DNA of 48,809 nucleotides from JACMLD01 sp039915085 (GTDB lineage: Bacteria > Bacteroidota > Bacteroidia > Chitinophagales > Chitinophagaceae). How positions within the stretch are numbered: position 1 is the first letter of the stretch; every line of letters starts with the position of its first letter. A model generated the notes under the pieces. The model searched no databases. It worked only from the letters and a program-made list of their open reading frames with translations, and was not told the DNA's origin. Both the position numbers and the translations under genes were made by a program. The DNA lies in NCBI GenBank assembly GCA_039915085.1, contig JBDSOC010000207.1:1-48809 (forward strand), read 5' to 3'. Of this stretch, positions 1 through 8,005 are shown piece by piece.

Positions 1-249
1 GATATTATGGTTGATATTACTACAGGAAACATAGCTTATTTTGTCATTGAGTTCGGCGGATTTCTGGGCATCGGCATCAAATATTTCGCTATTCCATTCA
101 GGTTGCTGCAGGCAGATGCTGAAAAAAAGAGGTTTGTGTTTGACCAGAAAAAAGAAATTCTGGAAAAAGCACCGGGCTTTGACATCAATCATTGGCCGGA
201 AACAAATATTCACCTGGAGGAACTTCATGGTTACTGGAGTTTTATGTAA
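1..249 (+). CDS. PRC-barrel domain protein, 5'-truncated by window edge
   Basis: The frame is open from base 1 and ends at TAA 247-249, so the N-terminus lies outside the window. The visible C-terminal stretch contains TGNIAYFVIEFGGFLGIG followed by KYFAIPF and later APGFDINHWP, the pattern of a PRC-barrel-like domain as found in small bacterial stress or photosynthesis-associated proteins. There is an ATG at position 7, but it falls inside the conserved core, so I treat the gene as partial. Exact function cannot be given; PRC-barrels are small beta-barrels that often mediate protein-protein contacts. It lies upstream of mobA on the same strand, 135 bases away, with a separate promoter-like element between them. 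Confidence 0.7.
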   Translation, partial: DIMVDITTGNIAYFVIEFGGFLGIGIKYFAIPFRLLQADAEKKRFVFDQKKEILEKAPGFDINHWPETNIHLEELHGYWSFM

Positions 250-361
250 TCATAAAACAGGAACTAATTCCTCCGGCGTATTCCATCCGGCTAAATAAAG
301 AGAATAAGGTTTATTTAATAGGATATCCTCCCGTTGACATATTTTCATCAACTGAATTATT

Positions 362-369
362 TACTTTTG
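362..369 (+). promoter_or_regulatory. Candidate Bacteroidota -7 element for mobA
   Basis: TACTTTTG matches the Bacteroidota -7 consensus TAnnTTTG and ends 15 bases before the ATG at 385. A TTG lies about 24 bases upstream (334-336), near where the -33 TTTG box would be expected. It argues for the 385 start rather than the in-frame TTG at 334, which would sit upstream of the promoter. Seen by eye only. Confidence 0.4.
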
Positions 370-384
370 ATTCAGAAAACATTT

Positions 385-966
385 ATGCTGGGAGTTATAT
401 TATGCGGCGGACAAAGTACAAGAATGGGTACCGATAAAGGTTTGATTAAAACGGACGGTGCTACCTGGGCGCAGGCTGCAGCAGAGAAAATGGCTGCCCT
501 GCACCTTCCTGTCCTGGTTTCTGTAAACAAAGATCAATACAATAGATATACTACTGTTTTTACAGCAGCGCAACTGGTAAAAGATATGGAGACCATGGAT
601 GTAAAAGGTCCGTTGCTTGGCTTATTGAGCATGCACATAAAACATCCTTTAAATGATCTTTTTATACTGGCTTGCGATATGCCGTTGATGGAAACAAGTA
701 CATTAAAACAATTGTATGGTGAATACGAAAAACAACCAGCAGAAGCTTACGTATTTACCAATAACGGTGTACCTGAACCGCTTTGCGCCATTTATACTGC
801 GGCCGCCTTATTGCATATATTGCAACTGTTACAAACAAGCAAGCTGGCGAGGCATAGTATGAAGTTTGCACTTGAGCAGGTTAATACTTTTTCAGTGCCG
901 CTGACCGAAAATCAAAAAAAATATTTCCGGAATTTTAACGCACTTGCAGAATTAAACGGTTTGTAA
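385..966 (+). CDS. mobA: Molybdenum cofactor guanylyltransferase MobA
   Basis: MobA transfers GMP from GTP to molybdopterin to make the bis-guanine-dinucleotide cofactor used by DMSO-reductase-family enzymes, including assimilatory nitrate reductase. The protein (193 residues from this start) opens with MLGVILCGGQSTRMGTDKG, the nucleotide-binding signature LxGGxSxRMGxDK of the family, and carries LACDMP, the metal-binding acidic motif. Length is normal for MobA. I chose ATG 385 because the upstream in-frame extension begins with TTG and precedes the signature by non-conserved residues. It is convergent with the rubredoxin-type gene and overlaps its 3' end by 15 bases. Its position at the end of the nitrate locus fits cofactor supply for the nitrate reductase encoded at 2988-6530. 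Confidence 0.9.
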   Translation: MLGVILCGGQSTRMGTDKGLIKTDGATWAQAAAEKMAALHLPVLVSVNKDQYNRYTTVFTAAQLVKDMETMDVKGPLLGLLSMHIKHPLNDLFILACDMPLMETSTLKQLYGEYEKQPAEAYVFTNNGVPEPLCAIYTAAALLHILQLLQTSKLARHSMKFALEQVNTFSVPLTENQKKYFRNFNALAELNGL

Positions 967-2448
967 ACCAGCTAAAATAATCTCCTGCTTGATAAACGCT
1001 GTTTTCGGCGCTTCACACAAAGCACAACACCAGGCTTCCGGCAATGTATCAAACGTTGTACCCGGGCTTATTGCACTTTCCTGTTCGCCGTTGGCCTCAT
1101 CGTATACTGATAAACAATGACGGCACTGGTAATAAATCTTCTTTATCTCTTCTTTTTTTTCTGCACCAGGCAACAAAGTATAAGAACTTCCAGGGAGTAA
1201 ATTGCTGCCATCCTCATGCGCATAATAATATTTGCACAATGCTATCAGGTAAGTGCCCAGGTGTTCTTTTTCTACATTGCTTCTGAAAATGATATAATCT
1301 TTTGAATTGGGATTGAAACCGGCCGTATACAGGATATCATATTTATCCAAAGCCTTTAATTGTTTGCGCACTGTATTAAATTGCCGCCGTATTAAAACAG
1401 AGCCAAACACCCCCGATTTGGGATGCGTTTTCACTGCAAAGCACAAACCAAATGTACGTACGTCTTCTTTATCAAATTGGCGGATGATTTGCCGCTTGAT
1501 GGCCAGCCCTTCATTGTTACCGTCTTCTACCTGCCAGTTCAGTTCATTGGAAGCATGCCTTACATTTATCCTGTATTTGCCAAGTATAAAACCCCACAAT
1601 GGCCGGTGTTTCTCCTGGATGCCTTTTATTATGATGGACTTCCATGGCGTGGTATATAATTCCCCCGCTTTTATTTCAAGGCAGATACGGCAAATGTCTT
1701 TCAGGAAATGAATATCAAACATTTCATCTCTCCGGTAAATGCCCAACCATGATTTATTGCCATAATTATTGTAACCCTCGTAGTACGGCAGTTTAAACGA
1801 AGGCAATGCCAATTTTCCGGTAACCGGTTTTGAAATAAAAGTATTATTTGCATTGATAGCAGTATATAGCTGATTGCCATCTGCGTTGCTGTTATCATAA
1901 AAGCGTGAAGGTTCCGCAAGAATGGCCTGCTCAACCACTGCCGATAATGCTGCGATATCATTTGTATAGATCAAATCTTTCCAGTAAAAAAGGGTGTTTG
2001 TTTTTGGAAAGCGAATGACCAGCCACCAGAAATGCGCGTGAGAAGAAGCTATCCAATTGAGGTTACCGGTAAAAAAAGGCGTAAAGGTCTGGTTACTGTC
2101 TGTAATATTTATTTTAAGCGAAGGCTTGTACGTAAACAGGTCAAAAATATCCTTATAAACGCCTTCACTGAGCCAGGTTTCTTTAATAAATATTTCTGCC
2201 GCCGGGTAAGAACTGCTGATATTGGGGTGTTCATCTTTATTAACCTCGTATTCTATTTGCCCCGCGCTTAATGCACCGCTTACCTTATTGTATTCTTTGG
2301 CAGATACATCTACCAGCAATTGCTGGCGTAAACCAAAACGCACTTCTGTGAGGCCTGCTTCCTCCAGGCTGTTCAGCAGGCTGTATAAATAGCCCGGTGA
2401 AACAATTCCCCCGGTAAAATTTATTTTAAATTGAAAAGCGTGCCGCAT
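952..2448 (-). CDS. Rubredoxin-domain protein with nitrite/sulfite-reductase-like N-terminal region
   Basis: The 498-residue protein has two visible parts. Residues about 5-60 (TGGIVSPGYLYSLLNSLEEAGLTEVRFGLRQ split around the helix) resemble the ferredoxin-like half-domain that opens nitrite and sulfite reductases. The long middle part has no CX5C...CX3C motif, so it should not hold the usual siroheme/[4Fe-4S] centre. Residues 440-485 form a rubredoxin: CRHC (C442, C445) and CALC (C475, C478) around SPGTTFDTLPEAW. No signal peptide, so probably cytoplasmic. It is the last gene of the nitrate run, nine bases after the nitrate-reductase-associated gene. I infer an electron carrier or assembly role for nitrate or nitrite reduction; the reaction is unknown. 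The rubredoxin call is firm, the SiR-like call is moderate. Confidence 0.75.
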   Translation of the reverse strand: MRHAFQFKINFTGGIVSPGYLYSLLNSLEEAGLTEVRFGLRQQLLVDVSAKEYNKVSGALSAGQIEYEVNKDEHPNISSSYPAAEIFIKETWLSEGVYKDIFDLFTYKPSLKINITDSNQTFTPFFTGNLNWIASSHAHFWWLVIRFPKTNTLFYWKDLIYTNDIAALSAVVEQAILAEPSRFYDNSNADGNQLYTAINANNTFISKPVTGKLALPSFKLPYYEGYNNYGNKSWLGIYRRDEMFDIHFLKDICRICLEIKAGELYTTPWKSIIIKGIQEKHRPLWGFILGKYRINVRHASNELNWQVEDGNNEGLAIKRQIIRQFDKEDVRTFGLCFAVKTHPKSGVFGSVLIRRQFNTVRKQLKALDKYDILYTAGFNPNSKDYIIFRSNVEKEHLGTYLIALCKYYYAHEDGSNLLPGSSYTLLPGAEKKEEIKKIYYQCRHCLSVYDEANGEQESAISPGTTFDTLPEAWCCALCEAPKTAFIKQEIILAGLQTV

Positions 2449-2457
2449 ATTTATATT

Positions 2458-2976
2458 TTATACTAACCCGAATTCTTTCATTGCTTTCGGAAAATTTTTA
2501 TTCTCGTGTCCCGGCCTGCATAGTTTTAATAAAACAAAACGCTGCAGGTTATTCAGCCTTCTCCATTTCCGTAAAGAAATAAACCAGGAGAATTCACTTA
2601 ATTTTTCTTTTAGTATTGGCGGTAATTCATTTATGTTTTCCCATTCCGGGTTCCAATCGACCGGTAAATCAGTTGCCGCCACACCGGTATGAAGGAGAAT
2701 AATTTGTTGCAGGTAATACCGGTAATGCAACAGATCATTGCTATCTGCGCAGGTCATTTCCGACAACCGCTTTCTTTCTTCAACCGTCATTTTACTCCAC
2801 TCGCTTAATTTTAATTTTATACCACAAGCATCCAGTTTGAACCGTACAATCATAGGGATGCAACGCACATTCTCTTCAACAAAATCTTCTTCAAAGGCAA
2901 AAAATATTTGTTCCGGCCTGCATTGATCTGTTTCGCTACGCACAGGCTGTGGATACAATAGATTGGTTTGCTCCAT
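2458..2976 (-). CDS. Nitrate reductase associated protein (Nitr_red_assoc family)
   Basis: This 172-residue soluble protein matches, by recall, the conserved family found beside assimilatory nitrate reductases (PF09655). Recognisable stretches are the N-terminal FEEDFVEENVRCIPMIVRFKLD, which then runs into CGIKLKLSEW, and the C-terminal FVLLKLCRPGHENKNFPKAMKEFGL. There is no membrane segment and no metal-binding Cys cluster. Biochemical function is not established for the family; a chaperone or maturation role for the reductase is only a guess from its constant neighbourhood. It starts 11 bases after the nitrate reductase stop and ends 9 bases before the rubredoxin gene, so the three are almost certainly cotranscribed. 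Confidence 0.8.
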   Translation of the reverse strand: MEQTNLLYPQPVRSETDQCRPEQIFFAFEEDFVEENVRCIPMIVRFKLDACGIKLKLSEWSKMTVEERKRLSEMTCADSNDLLHYRYYLQQIILLHTGVAATDLPVDWNPEWENINELPPILKEKLSEFSWFISLRKWRRLNNLQRFVLLKLCRPGHENKNFPKAMKEFGLV

Positions 2977-2987
2977 AATTTTACAGT

Positions 2988-5900
2988 TTACAATTTTAAA
3001 ATACTTACAACATGCGGCTTATGCAATGAAGTTTCATGCTCCAATATCACTTTCACCTCCGGACGGCAACTACCGCAAGCCATACCTGCTCCGGAAAGCT
3101 GGCACAATTGCACCAAATCTTTACAGCCTTCTTTTATTTTATTAATGATATTGCCTTCTCCTATACCGGCACAACTGCAAACCAGTTTACCCAATACCGG
3201 CGGTACTTTTTTTCCACTTCTTAAAAGTTGCAGCCTTTTATCGCTCAGTTCTATTTTATTTTCTATCAAATCCCTGAATTCAAGAAACTCTGTTTTATCG
3301 CCAATCAAAATGGCGCCTACCAGCCGGTCGTTGTGAATAATGCATTTCTTATAATAGCGTTTTGCCTTATCAATAAAAACCACTTCTTCGTACGCCGGAT
3401 CGTCAGGCGCTTCCGCCAGTCCGAGTGAACATACATCCGTGCCGTGCATCTTTAAAATATTCATCAGCAAAGAACCCTTGTAATACTGTGCTATGTCACC
3501 CGTAATATGACGGGCAACAATATGCGCTTGCTGTTCGGCCGCGGCGGTAATGCCATATAAAAATCCATTAAACTCTGCCATCTCACCAATGGCATATACA
3601 GCAGGGTCACTGGTTTGCAGGTATTCATTTACCAACGCACCTCTTTTACATACAAGCCCCGATTCTCTTGCCAGCTCAGCATTGGGTATGGTACCCACGG
3701 CCACAACAATGGCCTGGCATTGAATGATAAGTCCGCTCTTCAATTGTATTCCTTCTATTACTGTCCTTCCCAGGTAACGTTCTATTTCATCGTTGTAATA
3801 AATCTGCACGCCCTTATCTGCCAGCTCTTCATGCAATAGCTGGCTGCCCAGTGGATCAAGCTGACGATCCATTAAACGGGAGATACGCTGAATGATGATC
3901 ACTTCCACGCCCGATTCCTGCAAGGATGCAGCCATCTCAATGCCCAACAGCCCACCGCCTATAATAACACATCTTCCTTCAGCAGGATTGAGGTGATTTT
4001 TAAAATTGTCTGCATCTGCCCTGGTGCGCATGGTAAAAATGCCTTTTAAGGGCGGCGTATCTTTCAAGGTTGCTGCCCGGCTGCCGGTTGCTATAATTAA
4101 TACATCATACTTGTGTACCGCGCCTTCACTGTCAAACAGCAGTTTAGATTCCCTGTCGATTTTTTCTATGCTCACCCCACGGTGCAGCGTTAAGTTATAC
4201 GCATGCGCTTCTTCATTTTTCATTTTTACCAGGTGTTCCCATGGTTGTGCTCCACTGATATAGTCCGGCAGCAATACACGGTTGTAAAAGGGAACATCTT
4301 CTTTGCTGAATACAACTATCGCATCCCGCATATTCAATGCGCGGTAACTTTTAATAAACCCAAATGCACCTGCGCCCGCACCGATAATAACTATTTTTTG
4401 TGCAGGTTTTGAATACAATTGTACCTGCACTGCACAGAATTTAAAATCGGGTTGTCTGGACAAAGGATCAACCAGTCTGCTGGTGAGGTTATTGGCACGG
4501 TTCAAATCGCTGTTGAGTATTTTGCCCCAATGCATGGGCAGAAACACAACACCTTTCTTAATATCTGTTGAGTACCTTGCTTTTACCCTTACTATGCCCC
4601 TTGTATTCACCACTTCCACCAAATCATTGTCTGCAATATTGCGCGCCAGCGCATCTGCCGGGTGTATTTCTACAAAAGATTCATTGATATGCTGCTGCAA
4701 TTTATTTACTTTACCAGTCTTGCTCATTGTATGCCACTGGTCGCGTATACGGCCTGTTGTCAGTACCAGCGGATGGGTTTCACCGGGCAGTTCACTTTCA
4801 TTGGTATCAGCAAAAGAATGAATGATGGCTTTCTGCGAAGGTGTATAAAATTTTTTATCCGTAAACAACCGCGCTGTGCCGTTGCCGGTAGTTTTTGCCG
4901 GATAGGGCCATTGTACTGTATGCTCCTTTAAAATGGCATAACTCAGTCCGCTGATATCAATACGGGTACCTGCCGTCAATGCGCAATGCTCCGCATATAT
5001 CCCGGCAGGATTTTCATAATCAAATCCCTTAAAGCCCATTTTTTGTGCAAACCGGCAAATAATTTCTGCATCAGGCAAAGCTTCGCCGGGTGCACTGGTA
5101 ATTTTATTGAGGTAACTGATGCGGCGATCCGCATTGGTCATCGTACCTTCTTTTTCTGCCCAGGAAGCCGCAGGTAAAACAACATCCGCATATTGTAGTG
5201 TCTCCGGCTTATTGCTCATTTCCTGCACCACGACAAATTTTGCTTTTTTTAAACCTGCTTCGGCTGTACGTACATCGGGGAGACTAACCAGCGGATTTGT
5301 ACACAAAATCCAAATTGCCTTTAATTTACCATTATTCAATGCTTCAAACATTTCGGTAGCAGTCAAACCGTGCGTTGACTGAATAGTTCCCAGTGGAATC
5401 TGCCAGAATTTTTCTACTATCTCCCGGTCAGCAACATGTGCTAAGTCCCTGTGCGCAGGTAACAAATTAGACAAACCACCTACGTCCCTGCCGCCCATGG
5501 CATTGGGCTGACCGGTTAATGAAAAAGGCCCGGCCCCGGGCTTTCCTATCTGCCCGGTGATCAAATTAAGGTTGATCAGCGACAGGTTTTTATTTACACC
5601 AATCACACTTTGATTAAGACCCATCGTCCACATGCTGATAAAAGCCTGTGCATTACCGATATAAGACGCAGTCCTGCGTATATCTGCTTCGGCAATTCCA
5701 CATAGCAACGCTGCTTCTGCAACGGTTCTTTCAAAAACGGTTTGCGCGTACTTTTCAAATCCTTCGGTATGCTGCTGAATAAAATCAACATCAATATCGC
5801 CTTCCTCAATTAAACAACGGCCTATTGCATGGTGCAAAACAATATCAGTTCCGGGGTTGAGCTGCAAATGAATATCAGCAACAGCACAGGTTTGTGTTTT

Positions 5901-6530
5901 GCGCGGATCACTAACGATGATTTTCAATGCCGGATTTTTTTCACGCGCCGCTTCTACCCTTCTCCATAATACAGGATGACACCAGGCGGGATTGGCGCCC
6001 GCAACAAAAATGCAATCGGCCAGTTCCAAATCATCGTAACTAACCGGCACGCTGTCTTCACCCAAACTCATTTTGTATGCTGTTACGGCGCTGCTCATGC
6101 ACAACCTGGAATTGGTATCAATATTATTACTGCCTATAAATCCTTTGATAAGTTTATTCACCACGTAATACTCTTCCGTCAGGCATTGGCCCGATGCATA
6201 GAACGCCACTGAATTTGGTCCATACTTTTCTATCAATGTTTTAAAAACGGCTGCAGTTCTTTCCAGTGCCTGGTCCCAGGAAACCCTTTGCCGCGGCTGA
6301 TTTTTTGCATACCGCATTTCGGGGTACAGGAGCCGGTCACTTTTATCCATCACGGTATAATGTAAATTCATACCCTTACTGCACAGCATACCCTTATTTA
6401 CCGGGTGATCTTTGTCGCCCTCTGCCCGCAGGCTGCCATTTTTTTCTTTGTGGAGAACAATACCACAACCTACACCGCAATAACAGCAGGTGGTTTTTAA
6501 AAAATTTGTATGGTTGTTATTAGTTGACAT
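2988..6530 (-). CDS. nasA: Assimilatory nitrate reductase fused to FAD/NADH-type electron-transfer module and BFD [2Fe-2S] domain
   Basis: The product should reduce nitrate to nitrite in the cytoplasm. In order: a [4Fe-4S] site (C15, C18, C22, C50), the Mo-bisMGD catalytic core with the probable Mo ligand C144 inside NSRLCMSS, a molybdopterin-binding C-terminal domain to about residue 700, then from residue 712 (KIVIIGAGAGAFG) a NirB-like FAD/NAD-dependent oxidoreductase with a second dinucleotide motif VIIGGGLLGIE, and finally a BFD-type [2Fe-2S] domain (C1118, C1120, C1152, C1155). Classical NasA of Klebsiella lacks the large FAD module, which in other bacteria is a separate NADH-dehydrogenase subunit, so this 1180-residue chain combines catalytic and electron-input subunits. 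It lies between the transporter and the associated protein. The symbol follows the Klebsiella usage. Confidence 0.92.
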   Translation of the reverse strand: MSTNNNHTNFLKTTCCYCGVGCGIVLHKEKNGSLRAEGDKDHPVNKGMLCSKGMNLHYTVMDKSDRLLYPEMRYAKNQPRQRVSWDQALERTAAVFKTLIEKYGPNSVAFYASGQCLTEEYYVVNKLIKGFIGSNNIDTNSRLCMSSAVTAYKMSLGEDSVPVSYDDLELADCIFVAGANPAWCHPVLWRRVEAAREKNPALKIIVSDPRKTQTCAVADIHLQLNPGTDIVLHHAIGRCLIEEGDIDVDFIQQHTEGFEKYAQTVFERTVAEAALLCGIAEADIRRTASYIGNAQAFISMWTMGLNQSVIGVNKNLSLINLNLITGQIGKPGAGPFSLTGQPNAMGGRDVGGLSNLLPAHRDLAHVADREIVEKFWQIPLGTIQSTHGLTATEMFEALNNGKLKAIWILCTNPLVSLPDVRTAEAGLKKAKFVVVQEMSNKPETLQYADVVLPAASWAEKEGTMTNADRRISYLNKITSAPGEALPDAEIICRFAQKMGFKGFDYENPAGIYAEHCALTAGTRIDISGLSYAILKEHTVQWPYPAKTTGNGTARLFTDKKFYTPSQKAIIHSFADTNESELPGETHPLVLTTGRIRDQWHTMSKTGKVNKLQQHINESFVEIHPADALARNIADNDLVEVVNTRGIVRVKARYSTDIKKGVVFLPMHWGKILNSDLNRANNLTSRLVDPLSRQPDFKFCAVQVQLYSKPAQKIVIIGAGAGAFGFIKSYRALNMRDAIVVFSKEDVPFYNRVLLPDYISGAQPWEHLVKMKNEEAHAYNLTLHRGVSIEKIDRESKLLFDSEGAVHKYDVLIIATGSRAATLKDTPPLKGIFTMRTRADADNFKNHLNPAEGRCVIIGGGLLGIEMAASLQESGVEVIIIQRISRLMDRQLDPLGSQLLHEELADKGVQIYYNDEIERYLGRTVIEGIQLKSGLIIQCQAIVVAVGTIPNAELARESGLVCKRGALVNEYLQTSDPAVYAIGEMAEFNGFLYGITAAAEQQAHIVARHITGDIAQYYKGSLLMNILKMHGTDVCSLGLAEAPDDPAYEEVVFIDKAKRYYKKCIIHNDRLVGAILIGDKTEFLEFRDLIENKIELSDKRLQLLRSGKKVPPVLGKLVCSCAGIGEGNIINKIKEGCKDLVQLCQLSGAGMACGSCRPEVKVILEHETSLHKPHVVSILKL

Positions 6531-6554
6531 TTTCTTTTTTATTCCTGCGGCAGA

Positions 6555-6593
6555 ATTTCCGGCATTGTTGTGTGACTGCCTTGCACCGGAAAT
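6555..6593 (-). promoter_or_regulatory. Leader hairpin upstream of nitrate reductase
   Basis: ATTTCCGG (6555-6562) and CCGGAAAT (6586-6593) form a perfect 8-bp stem with a 23-base loop, 25 bases before the nitrate reductase ATG in the gap after the transporter gene. No U-tract follows it on the minus strand, so it looks more like an mRNA-processing or stability element than a terminator. Function is inferred only from position. Confidence 0.35.
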
Positions 6594-6641
6594 CTTTATG
6601 CATTTTTTGGTTCAGGGTTTCATCCTGCCGGGTTTTTAACA

Positions 6642-7946
6642 TCATGCAAATTGAGGCTCTGCCACAATGACTTCATCTTTACTAACAGATGCAAATCTGG
6701 TAACCAATACCAGCATACCTATCACTGCCACACCAATACCGATATAGGTAAATGCCTGCGTGTATGAAATGTTTTTCGACTTGAATAAAAACCCCACCAG
6801 CATGGCGCCGATATTTCCACCCGCGCCCACTATGCCCGCGACACTGCCAATGGCTTCTTTATTTATAAAAGGAACAATTGAGTACGTGGTACCATTAGCC
6901 ATTTTTAAAAACAACGCAAACAATAACATTGAAAAAATGGCCATAGATAAGCTGCCCGATTTTGCAAACAGCATGATACCAAAGCCTTCCAGCACTAAAA
7001 AGGCTGCCAGCAGCAAACCCTTTCCACGCAAACCATAGATCTTACCCACCTTATCGCTGAAGATGCCACCCAATGCACGGGCAAACAAATTCATGAAACC
7101 AAAAATGCTGGCCAGTGCGCCGGCCATTATGATGGACGCTTTAAAATTATCTACAAAATAAATGGCCGCTACATTATCAACAGTTATCTCAATGCCGAAG
7201 CAGGCGGCATAAGCGAGCGCCAGCACCCAGGTGCGGTAATCTCTCATCGCTTGTACAAACCCGCCTTTCTTTTTTTCTTTTGTCACTCTTTGTATTTCAT
7301 TGTAATTACCCTGTGGCGTATCTTTTGTATACCTGTAATACACAAACGCCATAATTAAAAGAATGACACCGGGTACTATCATAGCATATCTCCAGGAATT
7401 GGCTTTGTCCACATAGCCCAGACCCACAAATGCAGCTGCAATTAATGGCATCACCAATTGGGTTACGCCACCACCGAGATTACCCCAGCCACCGGCCACT
7501 GCATTGGCAGTACCCACAATATTCGGTGCAAACATTACTGAGGTATGAAACTGTGTAATTACAAACGAAGCGCCTATAATGCCAATCACCAAACGAAAAA
7601 GAATAAAACTTTCATAACTGTTGGCCAGTCCGATAGTCATAACGGGTATGGCGCCCAGTACCAGTAAAATAGTATAGGACAAACGCGGCCCCAGCGTATC
7701 GCACAAACGGCCAATCAACAGGCGGGCAAGTATAGTGGCAGATACGGAAGCAATGGTAATATTGCCGATTTGTGATTTATCAAAATGCAATTGTGCGCGG
7801 ACAATAGGCATTAATGGTGCAATGCCAAACCATCCGAAAAAACAAAAGAAGAATGTAAGCCAGGTTATGTGAAAGGTTTTCATCTGTATACCCTTGCCTG
7901 AAAAAATATTTAATTTATTGAGCGGTTGTTGTATTTGCGTTTGCAT
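6642..7946 (-). CDS. narK: NarK/NNP-family nitrate/nitrite MFS transporter
   Basis: The 434-residue protein has about twelve hydrophobic segments and the nitrate-nitrite porter signature AGGWGNLGGG near residues 155-165, with a second glycine-rich signature, IVGAGGNIGAM, in the C-terminal half. These motifs line the substrate path in NarK-type carriers. It should move nitrate (and perhaps nitrite) across the inner membrane for the reductase downstream. The N-terminal 21 residues before MKTFHITW are dispensable for the fold, so the true start could be at 7883. It sits between the porin and the nitrate reductase, 59 and 111 bases away. Whether it acts as proton symporter or nitrate/nitrite antiporter cannot be told from sequence, though the assimilatory context favours uptake. 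Confidence 0.9.
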   Translation of the reverse strand: MQTQIQQPLNKLNIFSGKGIQMKTFHITWLTFFFCFFGWFGIAPLMPIVRAQLHFDKSQIGNITIASVSATILARLLIGRLCDTLGPRLSYTILLVLGAIPVMTIGLANSYESFILFRLVIGIIGASFVITQFHTSVMFAPNIVGTANAVAGGWGNLGGGVTQLVMPLIAAAFVGLGYVDKANSWRYAMIVPGVILLIMAFVYYRYTKDTPQGNYNEIQRVTKEKKKGGFVQAMRDYRTWVLALAYAACFGIEITVDNVAAIYFVDNFKASIIMAGALASIFGFMNLFARALGGIFSDKVGKIYGLRGKGLLLAAFLVLEGFGIMLFAKSGSLSMAIFSMLLFALFLKMANGTTYSIVPFINKEAIGSVAGIVGAGGNIGAMLVGFLFKSKNISYTQAFTYIGIGVAVIGMLVLVTRFASVSKDEVIVAEPQFA

Positions 7947-8005
7947 ACTGTTTGTTTTGTTGATAGTAAGAATATGACAGTTGTTTAATGCGCTGTCTGC
8001 TCAGC

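Noticed and set aside
334..384. N-terminal extension of MobA from an in-frame TTG
   Set aside because: The TAnnTTTG promoter element lies inside the extension and the MobA signature starts right after the downstream ATG.
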